DNA of 32,933 bases. It comes from an uncultured Alphaproteobacteria bacterium. Its GTDB lineage: Bacteria; Pseudomonadota; Alphaproteobacteria; Bin65. Below, piece after piece: positions 7,950-18,507 of the stretch. The stretch's first letter is position 1. Each line of letters starts with the position of its first letter. The notes beneath the pieces are model-generated. The model was given only the letters and a program-made list of their open reading frames with translations. It had not been told where the DNA came from and did no database searches. The position numbers and the translations under genes are program-made. The stretch spans positions 1 through 32,933 of the forward strand of contig CAMYMQ010000428.1 of NCBI GenBank assembly GCA_947259335.1, given 5' to 3'.

Positions 7950-8041
7950 GGACCCGGTTCGGGCTGGGAGAATCGTCGCCCGCGAACGGGAATGCAAGGC
8001 CCCATGATTTGACGCCGACCCACCGGGGGACATCGTGATAT

Positions 8042-8851
8042 ATGGCGGGAATGACCGAGTTGACGATTTCCCTGGCAACCTGCGCCGCCTTGCTGGCCGC
8101 CGCCGTCTTCCGTCTCGGACCCGGATGGCTGCACGGTCTGGCCCGGACCGCGCTGGCCGCAGCGCTCCTGCTCGCCATCGCCGCGGCCTATCTGCACGTC
8201 TATGCCGACGGCCGCTGGCGGTCGGATTTCGCGGCGACCCTCTGGCTGATCGTCGCCGCCTGCCTCCTCGTCGCGATGCCGGTCTTCTCCCTGCGCAAGA
8301 GCAGCCAGGGGCTGATCGTCCTGCTCGGGCCGCTGCTGGCCCTTCTGGCGCTGCTCGGCACCGTCTGGGCCAGCCAGCCGAGGTCGAGCAGTTTCGACGC
8401 CTGGGGCGCGTGGCTGACCGTGCATGTCGCCGTCTCCCTCGCGACCTTCGCCCTCGTGACCCTGGCGGCTGTGGCCGGGGTCGCGACCATGCTCCAGAGC
8501 CGAACCCTCAAGGCCAAGACCCGCGGCCCCCTGAGCCGGACGCTGCCGAGCGTGGCGGAAGCGGAGGCCCTGGAAATCAACCTGATGGTCGCCGCCGAGG
8601 GGTTCCTGGCCATCGGCATCGCCACCGGCTTCGCCGAAGCCATTATCGCGCGCGGCAGCCTGTTGCCGCTCGACCACAAGACGGTCCTGGCGATCGCCGG
8701 GTTTGTCGTGATCGGCGGCCTGTTGGGGGTCCATCATGTCGCCGGGATCCGGGGGCGGTTCGTCGCCCGGCTGGGCCTGGCGGCCTATCTGCTGCTGCTG
8801 CTCGCCTATCCGGGGGTCAAGTTCGTGACGAGTTTCTTGCTCGCGCCCTGA
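8042..8851 (+). CDS. CcsA/YpjD-like cytochrome c assembly family membrane protein
   Basis: A 269-residue protein with about eight hydrophobic helices. The second half matches the CcsA/CcmC/YpjD pattern: [20 protein letters not shown] (His128), a cytosolic [12 protein letters not shown]...[10 protein letters not shown] loop, [23 protein letters not shown] (His212, the counterpart of the usual W-x-DPK), and a terminal helix. There is no WWD heme-handling motif, so it resembles the YpjD branch of unknown function rather than a true heme lyase. The start is ATG 8042 (GGGGGA about 11 bases upstream) or the ATG at 8051. It is divergent from ispDF, and 100 bases separate it from dusB. No cytochrome c genes are visible nearby, so its role here is not evident. 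Confidence 0.72.
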   Translation: MAGMTELTISLATCAALLAAAVFRLGPGWLHGLARTALAAALLLAIAAAYLHVYADGRWRSDFAATLWLIVAACLLVAMPVFSLRKSSQGLIVLLGPLLALLALLGTVWASQPRSSSFDAWGAWLTVHVAVSLATFALVTLAAVAGVATMLQSRTLKAKTRGPLSRTLPSVAEAEALEINLMVAAEGFLAIGIATGFAEAIIARGSLLPLDHKTVLAIAGFVVIGGLLGVHHVAGIRGRFVARLGLAAYLLLLLAYPGVKFVTSFLLAP

Positions 8852-8887
8852 AATTGAGCCGCTCGCCCACGGCGGCAGCAGATTGTG

Positions 8888-8916
8888 TTGATGATTTCCT
8901 GACCTTGGCGTAGAAC
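8888..8916 (+). promoter_or_regulatory. Putative sigma-70-type promoter for dusB-ntrBCYX
   Basis: TTGATG (8888-8893), a 17-base spacer and TAGAAC (8911-8916), about 35 bases before the dusB start, in the 100-base gap after the CcsA-like gene. Spacing is ideal and each hexamer matches four positions of the consensus. I found no -24/-12 sigma-54 element in this gap. The site is predicted by eye only. Confidence 0.35.
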
Positions 8917-8951
8917 TTGCCCATTCCTTGATCAATCCGGCTGCCCGCTGA

Positions 8952-9938
8952 ATGAGCATAACGATCGACTCTCTCACGATCGACGATCCGGTGCTGCTTG
9001 CGCCGATGTCGGGGATCTCCGACCGTCCGTTCCGGCAACTTGTCCGCCGCTTCGGCGTGGGCCTTGTCTATTCGGAGATGATCGCGAGCCAGGCCATGGT
9101 GCGCGAGACGCAGCGATCGATGAAGATGGCGACCGACTGCGCCGACGAACAGCCAATGGCCGTCCAGCTGGCCGGCGCCGACCCCGCCGTCATGGCGGAG
9201 GCCGCCCGGCTCAACCAGGACCGCGGCGCCGCCATCATCGACATAAACTTCGGCTGTCCGGTGAAGAAGATCGTCAACAAGGCAGCCGGGTCCGCGATCA
9301 TGCGCGACGAAGGTCTCGCCGGCAGCATCCTGGAAGCGGTGGTCAAGGCGGTGAGCATCCCGGTAACGGTCAAGATGCGCACCGGCTGGGACGAGCAGAA
9401 CCGCAACGCGCCGCGTCTGGCGCGAATCGCGGAGGAGAGCGGTATCCGGCTGGTCACCGTGCACGGCCGGACCCGGTGCCAGATGTATAGCGGCGCGGCG
9501 GACTGGCGCTTCGTTCGCACGATCAAGGAAAGCTGCACGCTGCCCGTCATCGTCAACGGCGACATCGAGAGCGTGGACGACGCCCGCACCAGCCTCGACC
9601 AATCGGGCGCGGACGGCGTGATGATCGGCCGGGGCGCTTGCGGCCGGCCCTGGTTCCCGAACCAGGTCATGGCCTTCCTGCGCCGGGGAACCCGCCTGGC
9701 CGATCCGCCCCCCGCGGTCATCCGGGATACTGTGCTGGAGCATTACGACGCCATGCTGGAACACTACGGTCACCACAGCGGCCGCCTGATCGCGCGCAAG
9801 CATCTGGCCTGGTATGGCCGCGGATTGCGCGACGCCGCCCGCTTCCGTGCCGCCGTCCATCGCCTCGACGACCCGGTTGCCGTCCGCGCCCTGATTTTCG
9901 AACATTTCGACGCGCCGCCGGCGCTCGAGGCCGCGTGA
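8952..9938 (+). CDS. dusB: tRNA-dihydrouridine synthase DusB (NifR3)
   Basis: A 328-residue FMN-dependent TIM-barrel enzyme that reduces uridines in the tRNA D-loop. Seen: LLAPMSGISDRPFRQL at the N-terminus, DINFGCPVKKI with the catalytic Cys102, the VKMRTGW strand, VTVHGRTRCQMY (active-site His/Arg region), VIVNGDI, and the FMN-phosphate loop DGVMIGRGACGRPW. The C-terminal helical RNA-binding part is of normal length. It is first in the operon; its TGA overlaps the ATG of ntrB by one base (TGATG). The nifR3-ntrBC arrangement is the classical one in alphaproteobacteria, in which dusB serves as the leader gene of the nitrogen-regulation operon. Confidence 0.96.
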   Translation: MSITIDSLTIDDPVLLAPMSGISDRPFRQLVRRFGVGLVYSEMIASQAMVRETQRSMKMATDCADEQPMAVQLAGADPAVMAEAARLNQDRGAAIIDINFGCPVKKIVNKAAGSAIMRDEGLAGSILEAVVKAVSIPVTVKMRTGWDEQNRNAPRLARIAEESGIRLVTVHGRTRCQMYSGAADWRFVRTIKESCTLPVIVNGDIESVDDARTSLDQSGADGVMIGRGACGRPWFPNQVMAFLRRGTRLADPPPAVIRDTVLEHYDAMLEHYGHHSGRLIARKHLAWYGRGLRDAARFRAAVHRLDDPVAVRALIFEHFDAPPALEAA

Positions 9939-11046
9939 TGCCCCAGGCCCTGGCCAACACCGTCCCGGCGACCATGGACGCCGGCTGGGTCTATCTCAAC
10001 GCCCTGGCCGACGCCGTGCTGGTGGCCCGGCCGACCGGCGAAATCCTCTATGCCAATCTGGCCGCGGAACAGTTTCTGGGCTCCAGCGCCCCGGTGATCC
10101 TGTCGCGCCGCCTGACCGACTATTTCGACCCGGACAGTCCGGTCCTGGCGCTGATCGAACAGGCTCAGAATACGGACAGCACGGTCGCCGAGTATGACGT
10201 GAGCCTGCTTCTGCCGCGGCTCGGCACCCAGATCGTGACCGTCCAGGCATCGCCGATCATGGAGTTTCCGGACCGGATCCTGGTCACGATCCGCGAGCAG
10301 AGCATCGCCAAATCCATCGACCGCCAGTTGAGCCATCAGGGCGCCGCGCGCTCGGTGACCGCCATGGCCTCGATGCTGGCCCATGAGGTCAAGAACCCGC
10401 TGTCGGGCATTCGCGGAGCGGCCCAGCTGCTCGAGCAGGGGCTCGACGCCAACGACCGCACCCTGACCCGGCTGATCTGCGACGAGGCCGACCGCATCGT
10501 GGCGCTGGTCGACCGCATGGACATCTTCTCCGACGAACGGCCGATCGACCGGACGCCGGTGAACATCCATCAGATCCTCCAGCACGTCCGCGAGATCGCC
10601 GCGGCGGGATTCGCCAAGAACGCCCATTTCACCGAGGAATACGATCCATCGCTGCCGCCGGTGTTCGGCAACCGCGACCTGCTGATCCAGGTCTTCCTCA
10701 ACCTGGTCAAGAACGCCGCCGAGGCGCTTCCCCAGGAGGGGGGCGAGATCCGGCTGGCGACGGCCTATCGGCCCGGTGTCCGCCTTGCCGTGTCGTGGAG
10801 CAAGAGCCGGGTGCTGCTGCCGCTCGTCGTCACGATCCAGGACAACGGTTCGGGCATCCCCGAAGAGGTCCGCGCGCACCTCTTCGATCCCTTCGTCACC
10901 ACCAAGATGTCCGGGTCGGGCCTGGGCCTGGCCCTGGTCGCCAAGATCATTCACGACCATGGCGGGGTCATCGAGTTCAGCAGCGACCAGCGCGGCACCG
11001 CCTTCCATGTCATGCTGCCCCTTCACCGAACCGAAAAAGGGACCAA

Positions 11047-11050
<4 letters not shown>
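9938..11050 (+). CDS. ntrB: Nitrogen regulation sensor histidine kinase NtrB (GlnL)
   Basis: A 370-residue soluble kinase. The reading frame extends upstream into dusB, but ATG 9938 overlaps the dusB stop and gives the standard N-terminus. Domains: a PAS sensor at about 18-120, the dimerisation/phosphoacceptor helix with His149 in [20 protein letters not shown], then the ATPase domain with [10 protein letters not shown] (N box), [10 protein letters not shown] (G1) and GSGLGLALV (G2). No membrane segments. In the family, NtrB is steered by PII (GlnB) and glutamine status, and phosphorylates or dephosphorylates NtrC. Its stop overlaps the ntrC start (ATGA). Catalytic residues are all in place. 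Confidence 0.95.
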
Positions 11051-12486
<1,436 letters not shown>

Positions 12487-12528
12487 GTGCGCCTTGCGAT
12501 CGACCATAAGCCCGAGGGCTGACGAGCC

Positions 12529-14796
12529 ATGGTGAGCCACGCACCGGCCGCGTCGCGCTGGATGCTCAGGTTAGCCGCCTGGGCAAACAGGATCGCCTTG
12601 TCCCGGCGCCTGGCGATTGCCCTGACCCTGGCCGCGATCGCCTCCGGCGTGGCCACCTACATCAATCTGACGGGCTCGCCGGTCGAGCAACCCCAGGGAC
12701 GTACCGAGTTCCTGATCGTGCTCGACGTCGTGCTCCTGGTGCCGCTGGCGGCCTTGATCCTGTTCCGGATCGTCCGCTTGTGGGTGGCGCGGCGAAAGGG
12801 CAGCGCGGGATCGCGCCTGCACTTGCGGCTAGTTCTGCTGTTCAGCCTGCTCGCCGTGGCGCCGGCTATCATCGTCGCCGTCTTCTCCGCCTTCCTGTTC
12901 AACTCGGGCGTTCAGGGCTGGATGGCGGCCAACGTCGGCAAGGCGCTGTCCGAATCGGCCGCCAATACCGAACGGTTGCTCGGCGAGTACAAGCAGCTGT
13001 TGCGGCGCGACACGTCGGGGCTGGCCCAGGACATCAACCGCCGCGCGCTCCAGTTGATGCGCAATCCGGCGCAGCTCCCGAGCTTCGTCGTCCAGCAGGC
13101 CCAGGATAGGGGGCTGGATCAGGTTGCCGTCTTCGACCGCGACGGCCGGGTCCTGGTCAGCACGATCATCGATTTCGGCATCAACGAGAACGAGCGGACG
13201 GACATGCGCGCCGCCGTGGATGTGATCAAGAAGGACGGCCAGATCGCCGTCCTGGCGCGCGAGGACAGCGTCCGTGCGATCACCCGGCTGACCCTGTTCT
13301 ACAACGCCGACGTCTTTCTCTTCGTCCGCCGCCAGATCGATCCGAAACTCACCGCCCACGCCACGAACATCATTCAGATCGGCAAGGTCTATCAAAGGTT
13401 TCAGGAGCAGCGGGCCGGCTTCGAAATCGGCTTTTACGTCCTGTACGGGCTGGTCGGCCTGCTACTCCTGCTGGCCGCCGTATGGCTCGGCCTCTATTTC
13501 GCGAACCAGATCGTGCGGCCGGTGGGGGCGCTGATCACGGCCTCGGAGCGGGTGCGGGCCGGCGACCTCGGGGCTCGGGTCGCCGAGACCAGGAACGACG
13601 ACGAGTTGTCCAATCTCAGCCGCTCGTTCAACCGCATGACCAGCGAGCTCGAGCGCAGCCAGTCGGAACTGGTCGACGCCAACAGGCAGCTCGACGCCCG
13701 CCGCGAGTTCACGGAAACCGTTCTGTCGGGCGTGTCCGCGGGCGTTATAGGCCTCGACGTCGAGGGGCGCATCAATCTCCCCAACCGGTCCGCCAGCCAG
13801 CTGCTCTCGGTCGACCTGACCGAGCACGTCGACGAACCCCTGGAATCGATCGTCCCCGAGTTTGCGGACCTGGTCGGCAGTGCGCGCGCCGAACCCAACC
13901 GCGCGCTGCGGCGCGAGATCGAACTCAAGCTGGACGGCCGGCCGCTCCGGCTGATCGTCCAGATCGCGTCCGAAACGCTCCGCGGCGAGACCGTCGGCTT
14001 CGTCGTCACCTTCGACGACATCACCGAACTGCAGCAGGCCCAGCGCAAGGCGGCCTGGGCCGACGTCGCGCGCCGCATCGCGCATGAGATCAAGAACCCG
14101 CTGACCCCGATCCAGCTCTCCGCCGAACGGCTGCGCCGCAAGTATCTCGGCCAGATCCAGACCGACCGGGAGGTGTTCGAGACCTGCACCGACACGATCA
14201 TCCGCCAGGTCGGCGACATCGGACGGCTGGTGGACGAATTTTCGTCCTTCGCCCGGATGCCGACGCCCCGGATGAAGGTCGAGAACCTGTCCGAGATCTG
14301 CCGCCGGGCGATCTTCCTGCAACGCAATGCCTATCCGGACATCACCTTCGGTTTCGAAGCGCCCCCGGACCGGGTAGAGTTGGTCTGCGATGCTCAGCAG
14401 ATCAGCCAGGCGATCACCAATCTGCTCCAGAATTCGGTGGATTCCCTGACCGAAGCCACGTCGGCGGCAGGGTCCTCGGCAGGTGTCGGCGGCCACCGCA
14501 TCGCGATCACGATTTCGCGCGATGACAGCGGCCCGACCGTCGAGGTCATCGACAACGGCAAGGGATTGCCGGAAGATTTGATCGATCGGCTGACCGAGCC
14601 CTACGTCACGACACGGGTCAAGGGCACCGGACTTGGCCTTGCCATCGTACGCAAGATCATGGACGACCATGGCGGCGAGCTGGTCCTGGAAAATCTTCCC
14701 GAGGGCGGCGCGCGAATTCGGATGAAATTTGCGCTGAGACAGGAGACCGTCCATACCGATGAACAGCAGGACGTGCCAAACGAGGCTGCCGAGTGA
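12529..14796 (+). CDS. ntrY: Membrane sensor histidine kinase NtrY
   Basis: A 755-residue inner-membrane kinase, partner of NtrX. Three hydrophobic helices at about 26-46, 60-82 and 99-124, then a probable periplasmic sensing region of about 170 residues, and a fourth helix at about 303-326. HAMP starts near residue 328 (IVRPVGALITASERVRAGDLG), followed by a PAS domain at about 395-500. The phosphoacceptor His519 lies in RRIAHEIKNPLTPIQLSAERL, and the ATPase domain has NLLQNSVDSL, DNGKGLPEDL and GTGLGLAIVRK. The HEIKNPLTPI form is the NtrY hallmark. GAGGG lies upstream of ATG 12529. The family links nitrogen, redox and envelope signals; the ligand is unknown. Confidence 0.95.
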   Translation: MVSHAPAASRWMLRLAAWANRIALSRRLAIALTLAAIASGVATYINLTGSPVEQPQGRTEFLIVLDVVLLVPLAALILFRIVRLWVARRKGSAGSRLHLRLVLLFSLLAVAPAIIVAVFSAFLFNSGVQGWMAANVGKALSESAANTERLLGEYKQLLRRDTSGLAQDINRRALQLMRNPAQLPSFVVQQAQDRGLDQVAVFDRDGRVLVSTIIDFGINENERTDMRAAVDVIKKDGQIAVLAREDSVRAITRLTLFYNADVFLFVRRQIDPKLTAHATNIIQIGKVYQRFQEQRAGFEIGFYVLYGLVGLLLLLAAVWLGLYFANQIVRPVGALITASERVRAGDLGARVAETRNDDELSNLSRSFNRMTSELERSQSELVDANRQLDARREFTETVLSGVSAGVIGLDVEGRINLPNRSASQLLSVDLTEHVDEPLESIVPEFADLVGSARAEPNRALRREIELKLDGRPLRLIVQIASETLRGETVGFVVTFDDITELQQAQRKAAWADVARRIAHEIKNPLTPIQLSAERLRRKYLGQIQTDREVFETCTDTIIRQVGDIGRLVDEFSSFARMPTPRMKVENLSEICRRAIFLQRNAYPDITFGFEAPPDRVELVCDAQQISQAITNLLQNSVDSLTEATSAAGSSAGVGGHRIAITISRDDSGPTVEVIDNGKGLPEDLIDRLTEPYVTTRVKGTGLGLAIVRKIMDDHGGELVLENLPEGGARIRMKFALRQETVHTDEQQDVPNEAAE

Positions 14797-14818
14797 CCGC
14801 TAACCCTTGGATACCGCC

Positions 14819-16225
14819 GTGTCCGCCGAAATCCTGATCGTCGACGACGAAGCCGACATTCGCAGCCTGATATCCGGCGTCCTGATGGACGAGGGCTATC
14901 ACACGCGCGCCGCCGCCGACGCCACCGCGGCGCTCGAGGCCGTGCACAGCCGCCGGCCGTCCCTGGTCCTGCTCGACATCTGGCTCGAGGGGAGCACCCT
15001 GGACGGCATGCAGCTCCTCGAGCTCCTCAAGGCCGAATATCCGAACCTGCCAGTGATCATGATCTCGGGCCACGGGACGGTCGAGATGGCGGTCAGCGCG
15101 ATCAAGCAGGGCGCCTACGACTTCATCGAGAAGCCGTTCAAGAGCGACCGGCTGCTCGTCCTGATCGAGCGGGCCATCGAGGCCGCCCGGCTGAAGCGCG
15201 AGAACGAGGAACTGCTGGTACGCGCCGGCGGCGCTCTGGAACTCGTCGGCACCTCCCATGCCATCAGCCAGATCAAGCAACTGGTCGACAGGGTCGCGCG
15301 CACCAGCAGCCGGGTGCTGATCGACGGTCCGGCCGGAGTCGGCAAGGAGGTCGTCGCCCGCCTGATCCACGCGAAGTCGGCCCGGGCGGACAACCCCTTT
15401 GTCGTGCTCAACTGCGCGACCATGCATCCCGACCGCATGGAGCAGGAGATGTTCGGGATCGATTCCGGGGGCGGTTCGAACGGCGGCGGCAAGGCGGGCA
15501 CCCTCGAACACGCGCATGGCGGCACGCTGCTCCTGGACGAGGTCGGCGACATGCCCTTCGAGACCCAGGGCAAGTTCGTCCGGGTCATGCAGGAGCAGAG
15601 CTTCGAGCGGGTCGGCGGCGCGACGGCCGTCGAGGTCGACGTCCGGGTGATCGCAACCACCAGCAAGAATCTGGAGGTCGAAATCCAGGCCGGGCGCTTC
15701 CGGGAGGACCTCTATTACCGCCTGCGCGTGGTGCCGGTCAGCGTGCCGCCGCTCAAGGACCGGCCTACCGACATACCGGAACTCGCGGGCTATTTCATGA
15801 GCACGACCGCCGCGCGGGCGGGAACCACGCCGCGCGAGTTTTCCGAGGATGCCATCGCCGCGATGCAGGCGTACCATTGGCCGGGCAACGTGCGGCAGCT
15901 GTGCAACGTGATCGACTGGCTCCTGATCATGGCGCCCTCCGACAACGAGGGGCCGGTGACGACGGGCATGCTGCCGCCCGAGATCACGGGGACGGAAACC
16001 GCCCTGCCGCGTTGGGAAAAGGGAAGCGAAATCATGGCGCTGCCGTTGCGCGAGGCGCGCGAGCGGTTCGAGCGCGAGTATCTGGCCGCGCAGGTCAGCC
16101 GGTTCGGCGGCAACATCTCGCGGACCGCTGAATTCATTGGCATGGAACGCTCCGCGCTCCATCGCAAGCTCAAGGCCCTGGGCGTTCACGGCGCCGAGCG
16201 CGCCGACGGGGAGAATGCCGCCTGA
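14819..16225 (+). CDS. ntrX: Response regulator NtrX (AAA+ family, lacking GAFTGA)
   Basis: A 468-residue regulator from GTG 14819, which gives the usual start MSAEILIVDDEADIRSL; an in-frame TTG at 14807 would add four residues. Receiver domain with the phospho-acceptor Asp53 in VLLDIWLEG and FIEKPFKS. AAA+ domain with Walker A GPAGVGKEVV and Walker B GTLLLDEVGDMP. C-terminal Fis-type helix-turn-helix (GGNISRTAEFIGMERSALHRKLKAL). The region between MFGIDS and EHAHGG, where sigma-54 activators carry GAFTGA, is a Gly/Ser-rich loop (GGGSNGGGKAGTL). As I recall, other alphaproteobacterial NtrX proteins also lack the motif, so it probably regulates transcription without driving sigma-54 open-complex formation. 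It is followed by trkA after 42 bases. Confidence 0.95.
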   Translation: MSAEILIVDDEADIRSLISGVLMDEGYHTRAAADATAALEAVHSRRPSLVLLDIWLEGSTLDGMQLLELLKAEYPNLPVIMISGHGTVEMAVSAIKQGAYDFIEKPFKSDRLLVLIERAIEAARLKRENEELLVRAGGALELVGTSHAISQIKQLVDRVARTSSRVLIDGPAGVGKEVVARLIHAKSARADNPFVVLNCATMHPDRMEQEMFGIDSGGGSNGGGKAGTLEHAHGGTLLLDEVGDMPFETQGKFVRVMQEQSFERVGGATAVEVDVRVIATTSKNLEVEIQAGRFREDLYYRLRVVPVSVPPLKDRPTDIPELAGYFMSTTAARAGTTPREFSEDAIAAMQAYHWPGNVRQLCNVIDWLLIMAPSDNEGPVTTGMLPPEITGTETALPRWEKGSEIMALPLREARERFEREYLAAQVSRFGGNISRTAEFIGMERSALHRKLKALGVHGAERADGENAA

Positions 16226-16267
16226 CGGCGGCGGGCTTCCCGGTCCAACCCAACATCCGGACGGAAA

Positions 16268-17644
16268 ATGCAGGTAATCGTATGCGGTGCTGGACAGGTC
16301 GGGCTCAACATCGCCCGCCATCTCGCCACCGAGAACAACGAAGTCACCGTCATTGACCAATCCGAAACGCTGATCCGGCGCATCAGCGATGCCCTCGACG
16401 TGCGCGCGATCACCGGCCACGCCTCCTATCCCGACGTGCTCGAGCGGGCGGGCGCGCGCGACGCCGACATGATCATCGCCGTGACCCAGGTCGACGAAGT
16501 CAACATGGTCGCCTGCCAGATCGCCCACTCGCTGTTCAACGTGCCGCTGAAGATCGCCCGGGTCAGGGCCCAGAACTATCTCCAGCCCGTCTGGGCCGAC
16601 CTGTTCACCGCCGACCACATGCCGATCGACGTGCGCATCTCGCCCGAGATCGAGGTCGCCCGCGCCGTCCGGCGGCGGCTCCACGTCCCCGGATCCTTCG
16701 ACGTCATCCCGATGGTCGAGGACAAGATCAAGGTGATCGGCACACGCCTCAACCAGGACTGCCCGATCCTCGACACGCCGATCCGCCAGCTCACCGCGCT
16801 GTTCCCGGACCTGCACCTGATCGTCATCACCATCATCCGCAATGGCGTCGCCATCGTGCCGACACCGGATGACCAGATGCTGGAAGGCGACGAGATCTAT
16901 TTCGTCGCCGAAGAGAGCCACGTGGCCCGTTCGATGGCGGCCTTCGGCCATGAGGAGCCGGAGGCGCACCGCATCGTCATCGTGGGCGGTGGCAACATCG
17001 GCCTGTTCCTGGCCCAGGAGATCGAGGAATTCGACGACGACGTCTCGGCCAAGCTGATCGAGATGGACGAAGAACGCGCGAAGCAAGTCGCGGCCCAGCT
17101 CTCGCATACGGTGGTGGTCCACGGCGATGTGCTCGACAACGAGATCCTCGAAGAGCTGAACATCGCCAACACCGACATGATGATCACGGTGACCAACGAC
17201 GACGAGGTCAACGTGCTGGCGGCCCTGCTGGCCAAGCGGATGGGCTGCCGGCGAACCGTCGCGCTGGTGAACACCGTCCACTACCAGCCCCTGATCACCT
17301 CGCTCGGCGTCGACGTGGCGGTCAGTCCCCGGGCGATCACGGTGTCGACCATCCTCCAGCACCTGCGGCGGGGCCGCATCCGGGCCGTGCGGTCGCTGCG
17401 CGAAGGAGTGGGCGAGGTGATCGAGGCCGAGGCCCTGGACACGTCGAGCATCGTCGGCAAGCCGCTCAAGGACGTGAAGCTCGACAAGGGCATCATCATC
17501 GGCGCCATCGTCCGCGGAGGCGAGGTCATCATTCCGCGTGGCGAAACAGAGATCGAGCCGCGGGACCGCGTCGTCCTGTTCGCGGCGCCGAATGTCATCA
17601 AAAAGGTCGAGAAGCTCTTCTCGGTCAGCCTCGAATTCTTCTAG
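16268..17644 (+). CDS. trkA: Trk potassium uptake regulatory subunit TrkA
   Basis: A 458-residue cytoplasmic gating protein of Trk/Ktr potassium channels. It is a tandem duplication: Rossmann RCK domain 1 (VIVCGAGQVGLNIA at the N-terminus), a TrkA_C-type domain at about 140-225, a second Rossmann domain (IVIVGGGNIGLFLAQ, from about residue 238), and a second TrkA_C domain to the end. Acidic residues after the beta-2 strand (VIDQ, LIEMD) fit NAD(H) binding. Placement directly after ntrX is conserved in many alphaproteobacteria. No trkH/trkG is in the window, so the membrane partner is elsewhere. It ends 8 bases before dat. Confidence 0.96.
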   Translation: MQVIVCGAGQVGLNIARHLATENNEVTVIDQSETLIRRISDALDVRAITGHASYPDVLERAGARDADMIIAVTQVDEVNMVACQIAHSLFNVPLKIARVRAQNYLQPVWADLFTADHMPIDVRISPEIEVARAVRRRLHVPGSFDVIPMVEDKIKVIGTRLNQDCPILDTPIRQLTALFPDLHLIVITIIRNGVAIVPTPDDQMLEGDEIYFVAEESHVARSMAAFGHEEPEAHRIVIVGGGNIGLFLAQEIEEFDDDVSAKLIEMDEERAKQVAAQLSHTVVVHGDVLDNEILEELNIANTDMMITVTNDDEVNVLAALLAKRMGCRRTVALVNTVHYQPLITSLGVDVAVSPRAITVSTILQHLRRGRIRAVRSLREGVGEVIEAEALDTSSIVGKPLKDVKLDKGIIIGAIVRGGEVIIPRGETEIEPRDRVVLFAAPNVIKKVEKLFSVSLEFF

Positions 17645-17652
17645 GACCATCC

Positions 17653-18507
17653 ATGTCACGCATTGCTTACGTCAACGGCCGCTACGTACCGCACGCCGAT
17701 GCCTCCGTTCATATCGAGGATCGGGGCTACCAGTTCGCCGACGGCGTTTACGAGGTGGTCGCCGTTACCGGCGGCCGGCTGGTCGACGAACTGCCCCATC
17801 TCGACCGGCTGGACCGCTCCCTGCGCGAGCTGCGGATCGCCGCGCCGATGTCGCGGGCTGCGCTCCGCACCGTGTTGCGCGAGGTCGTCCGCCGCAATCG
17901 CGTTGCCAACGGCATCGTCTACCTCCAGGTCACGCGTGGCGCGGCCCCGCGCGATCACGCCTTCCCGAAGAGCGGCCTGTTTCCGGCCCTGGTGGTCACG
18001 GCCCGCTCCCAGGCCCCGAAACGCTCCCAGCAGGACGACGGCGTGGCCGTGATCACGGTGCCAGACATTCGCTGGAAACGCTGCGATATCAAATCCGTAT
18101 CGCTTCTTCCCAATGTTCTGGCGAAGCAGACCGCGGTCGAGGCGGGCGCCTATGAGGCCTGGCAGATCGCGGCCGACGGTTGCGTTACGGAAGGCAGCGC
18201 GACCAATGCCTGGATCGTCTCCGGCGACAGGGCGCTCGTCACGCGCCCGGCCGACGAAAGCACCCTCGACGGGATCACCCGGCGCACCGTCATCGACATC
18301 GCTGCGCGCAATGGCTACCGGCTCGAGGAGCGTGGCTTCACGCTGGAGGAAGCCAAGCGGGCGGCCGAATGTTTCCTGACGAGCACGACCTCCTGGGTCA
18401 TGCCGGTGACCAGCATCGACGGCGCCAGGATCGGCGACGGCGCGCCGGGGCCGCTGAGCCGCGCCCTGTTGTCGCACTACGCCGACTACGTCGCGTCCCT
18501 CGCATGA
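17653..18507 (+). CDS. dat: D-amino-acid aminotransferase (PLP fold type IV)
   Basis: A 284-residue PLP enzyme. Seen: the N-terminal YVNGRYVPHADASVHIEDRG segment split around GYQFADGVYE, the PLP lysine Lys147 in RCDIKSVSLLPN (the CDIKS context is typical of D-alanine aminotransferase rather than of branched-chain aminotransferases), and TEGSATNAW and FLTSTTSWVMPV near the C-terminus, which bind the cofactor phosphate and substrate. The family interconverts D-alanine and D-glutamate with 2-oxo acids, for peptidoglycan precursors or D-amino-acid breakdown. The stop overlaps the next ATG (ATGA). The order trkA-dat is often seen in alphaproteobacteria, for no clear functional reason. Confidence 0.92.
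   Translation: MSRIAYVNGRYVPHADASVHIEDRGYQFADGVYEVVAVTGGRLVDELPHLDRLDRSLRELRIAAPMSRAALRTVLREVVRRNRVANGIVYLQVTRGAAPRDHAFPKSGLFPALVVTARSQAPKRSQQDDGVAVITVPDIRWKRCDIKSVSLLPNVLAKQTAVEAGAYEAWQIAADGCVTEGSATNAWIVSGDRALVTRPADESTLDGITRRTVIDIAARNGYRLEERGFTLEEAKRAAECFLTSTTSWVMPVTSIDGARIGDGAPGPLSRALLSHYADYVASLA

Noticed and set aside
8009..8041. Promoter for the CcsA-like gene (TTGACG with TGATAT)
   Set aside because: The spacer would be 21 bases and the -10 would touch the start codon.
14657..17659. A 1000-codon open frame on the minus strand across the end of ntrY, ntrX and trkA
   Set aside because: It is antisense to well-supported genes, its product is Asp/Arg/Gly/His/Leu-biased with no domain, and such frames are expected in high-GC DNA when a sense gene avoids certain codons.
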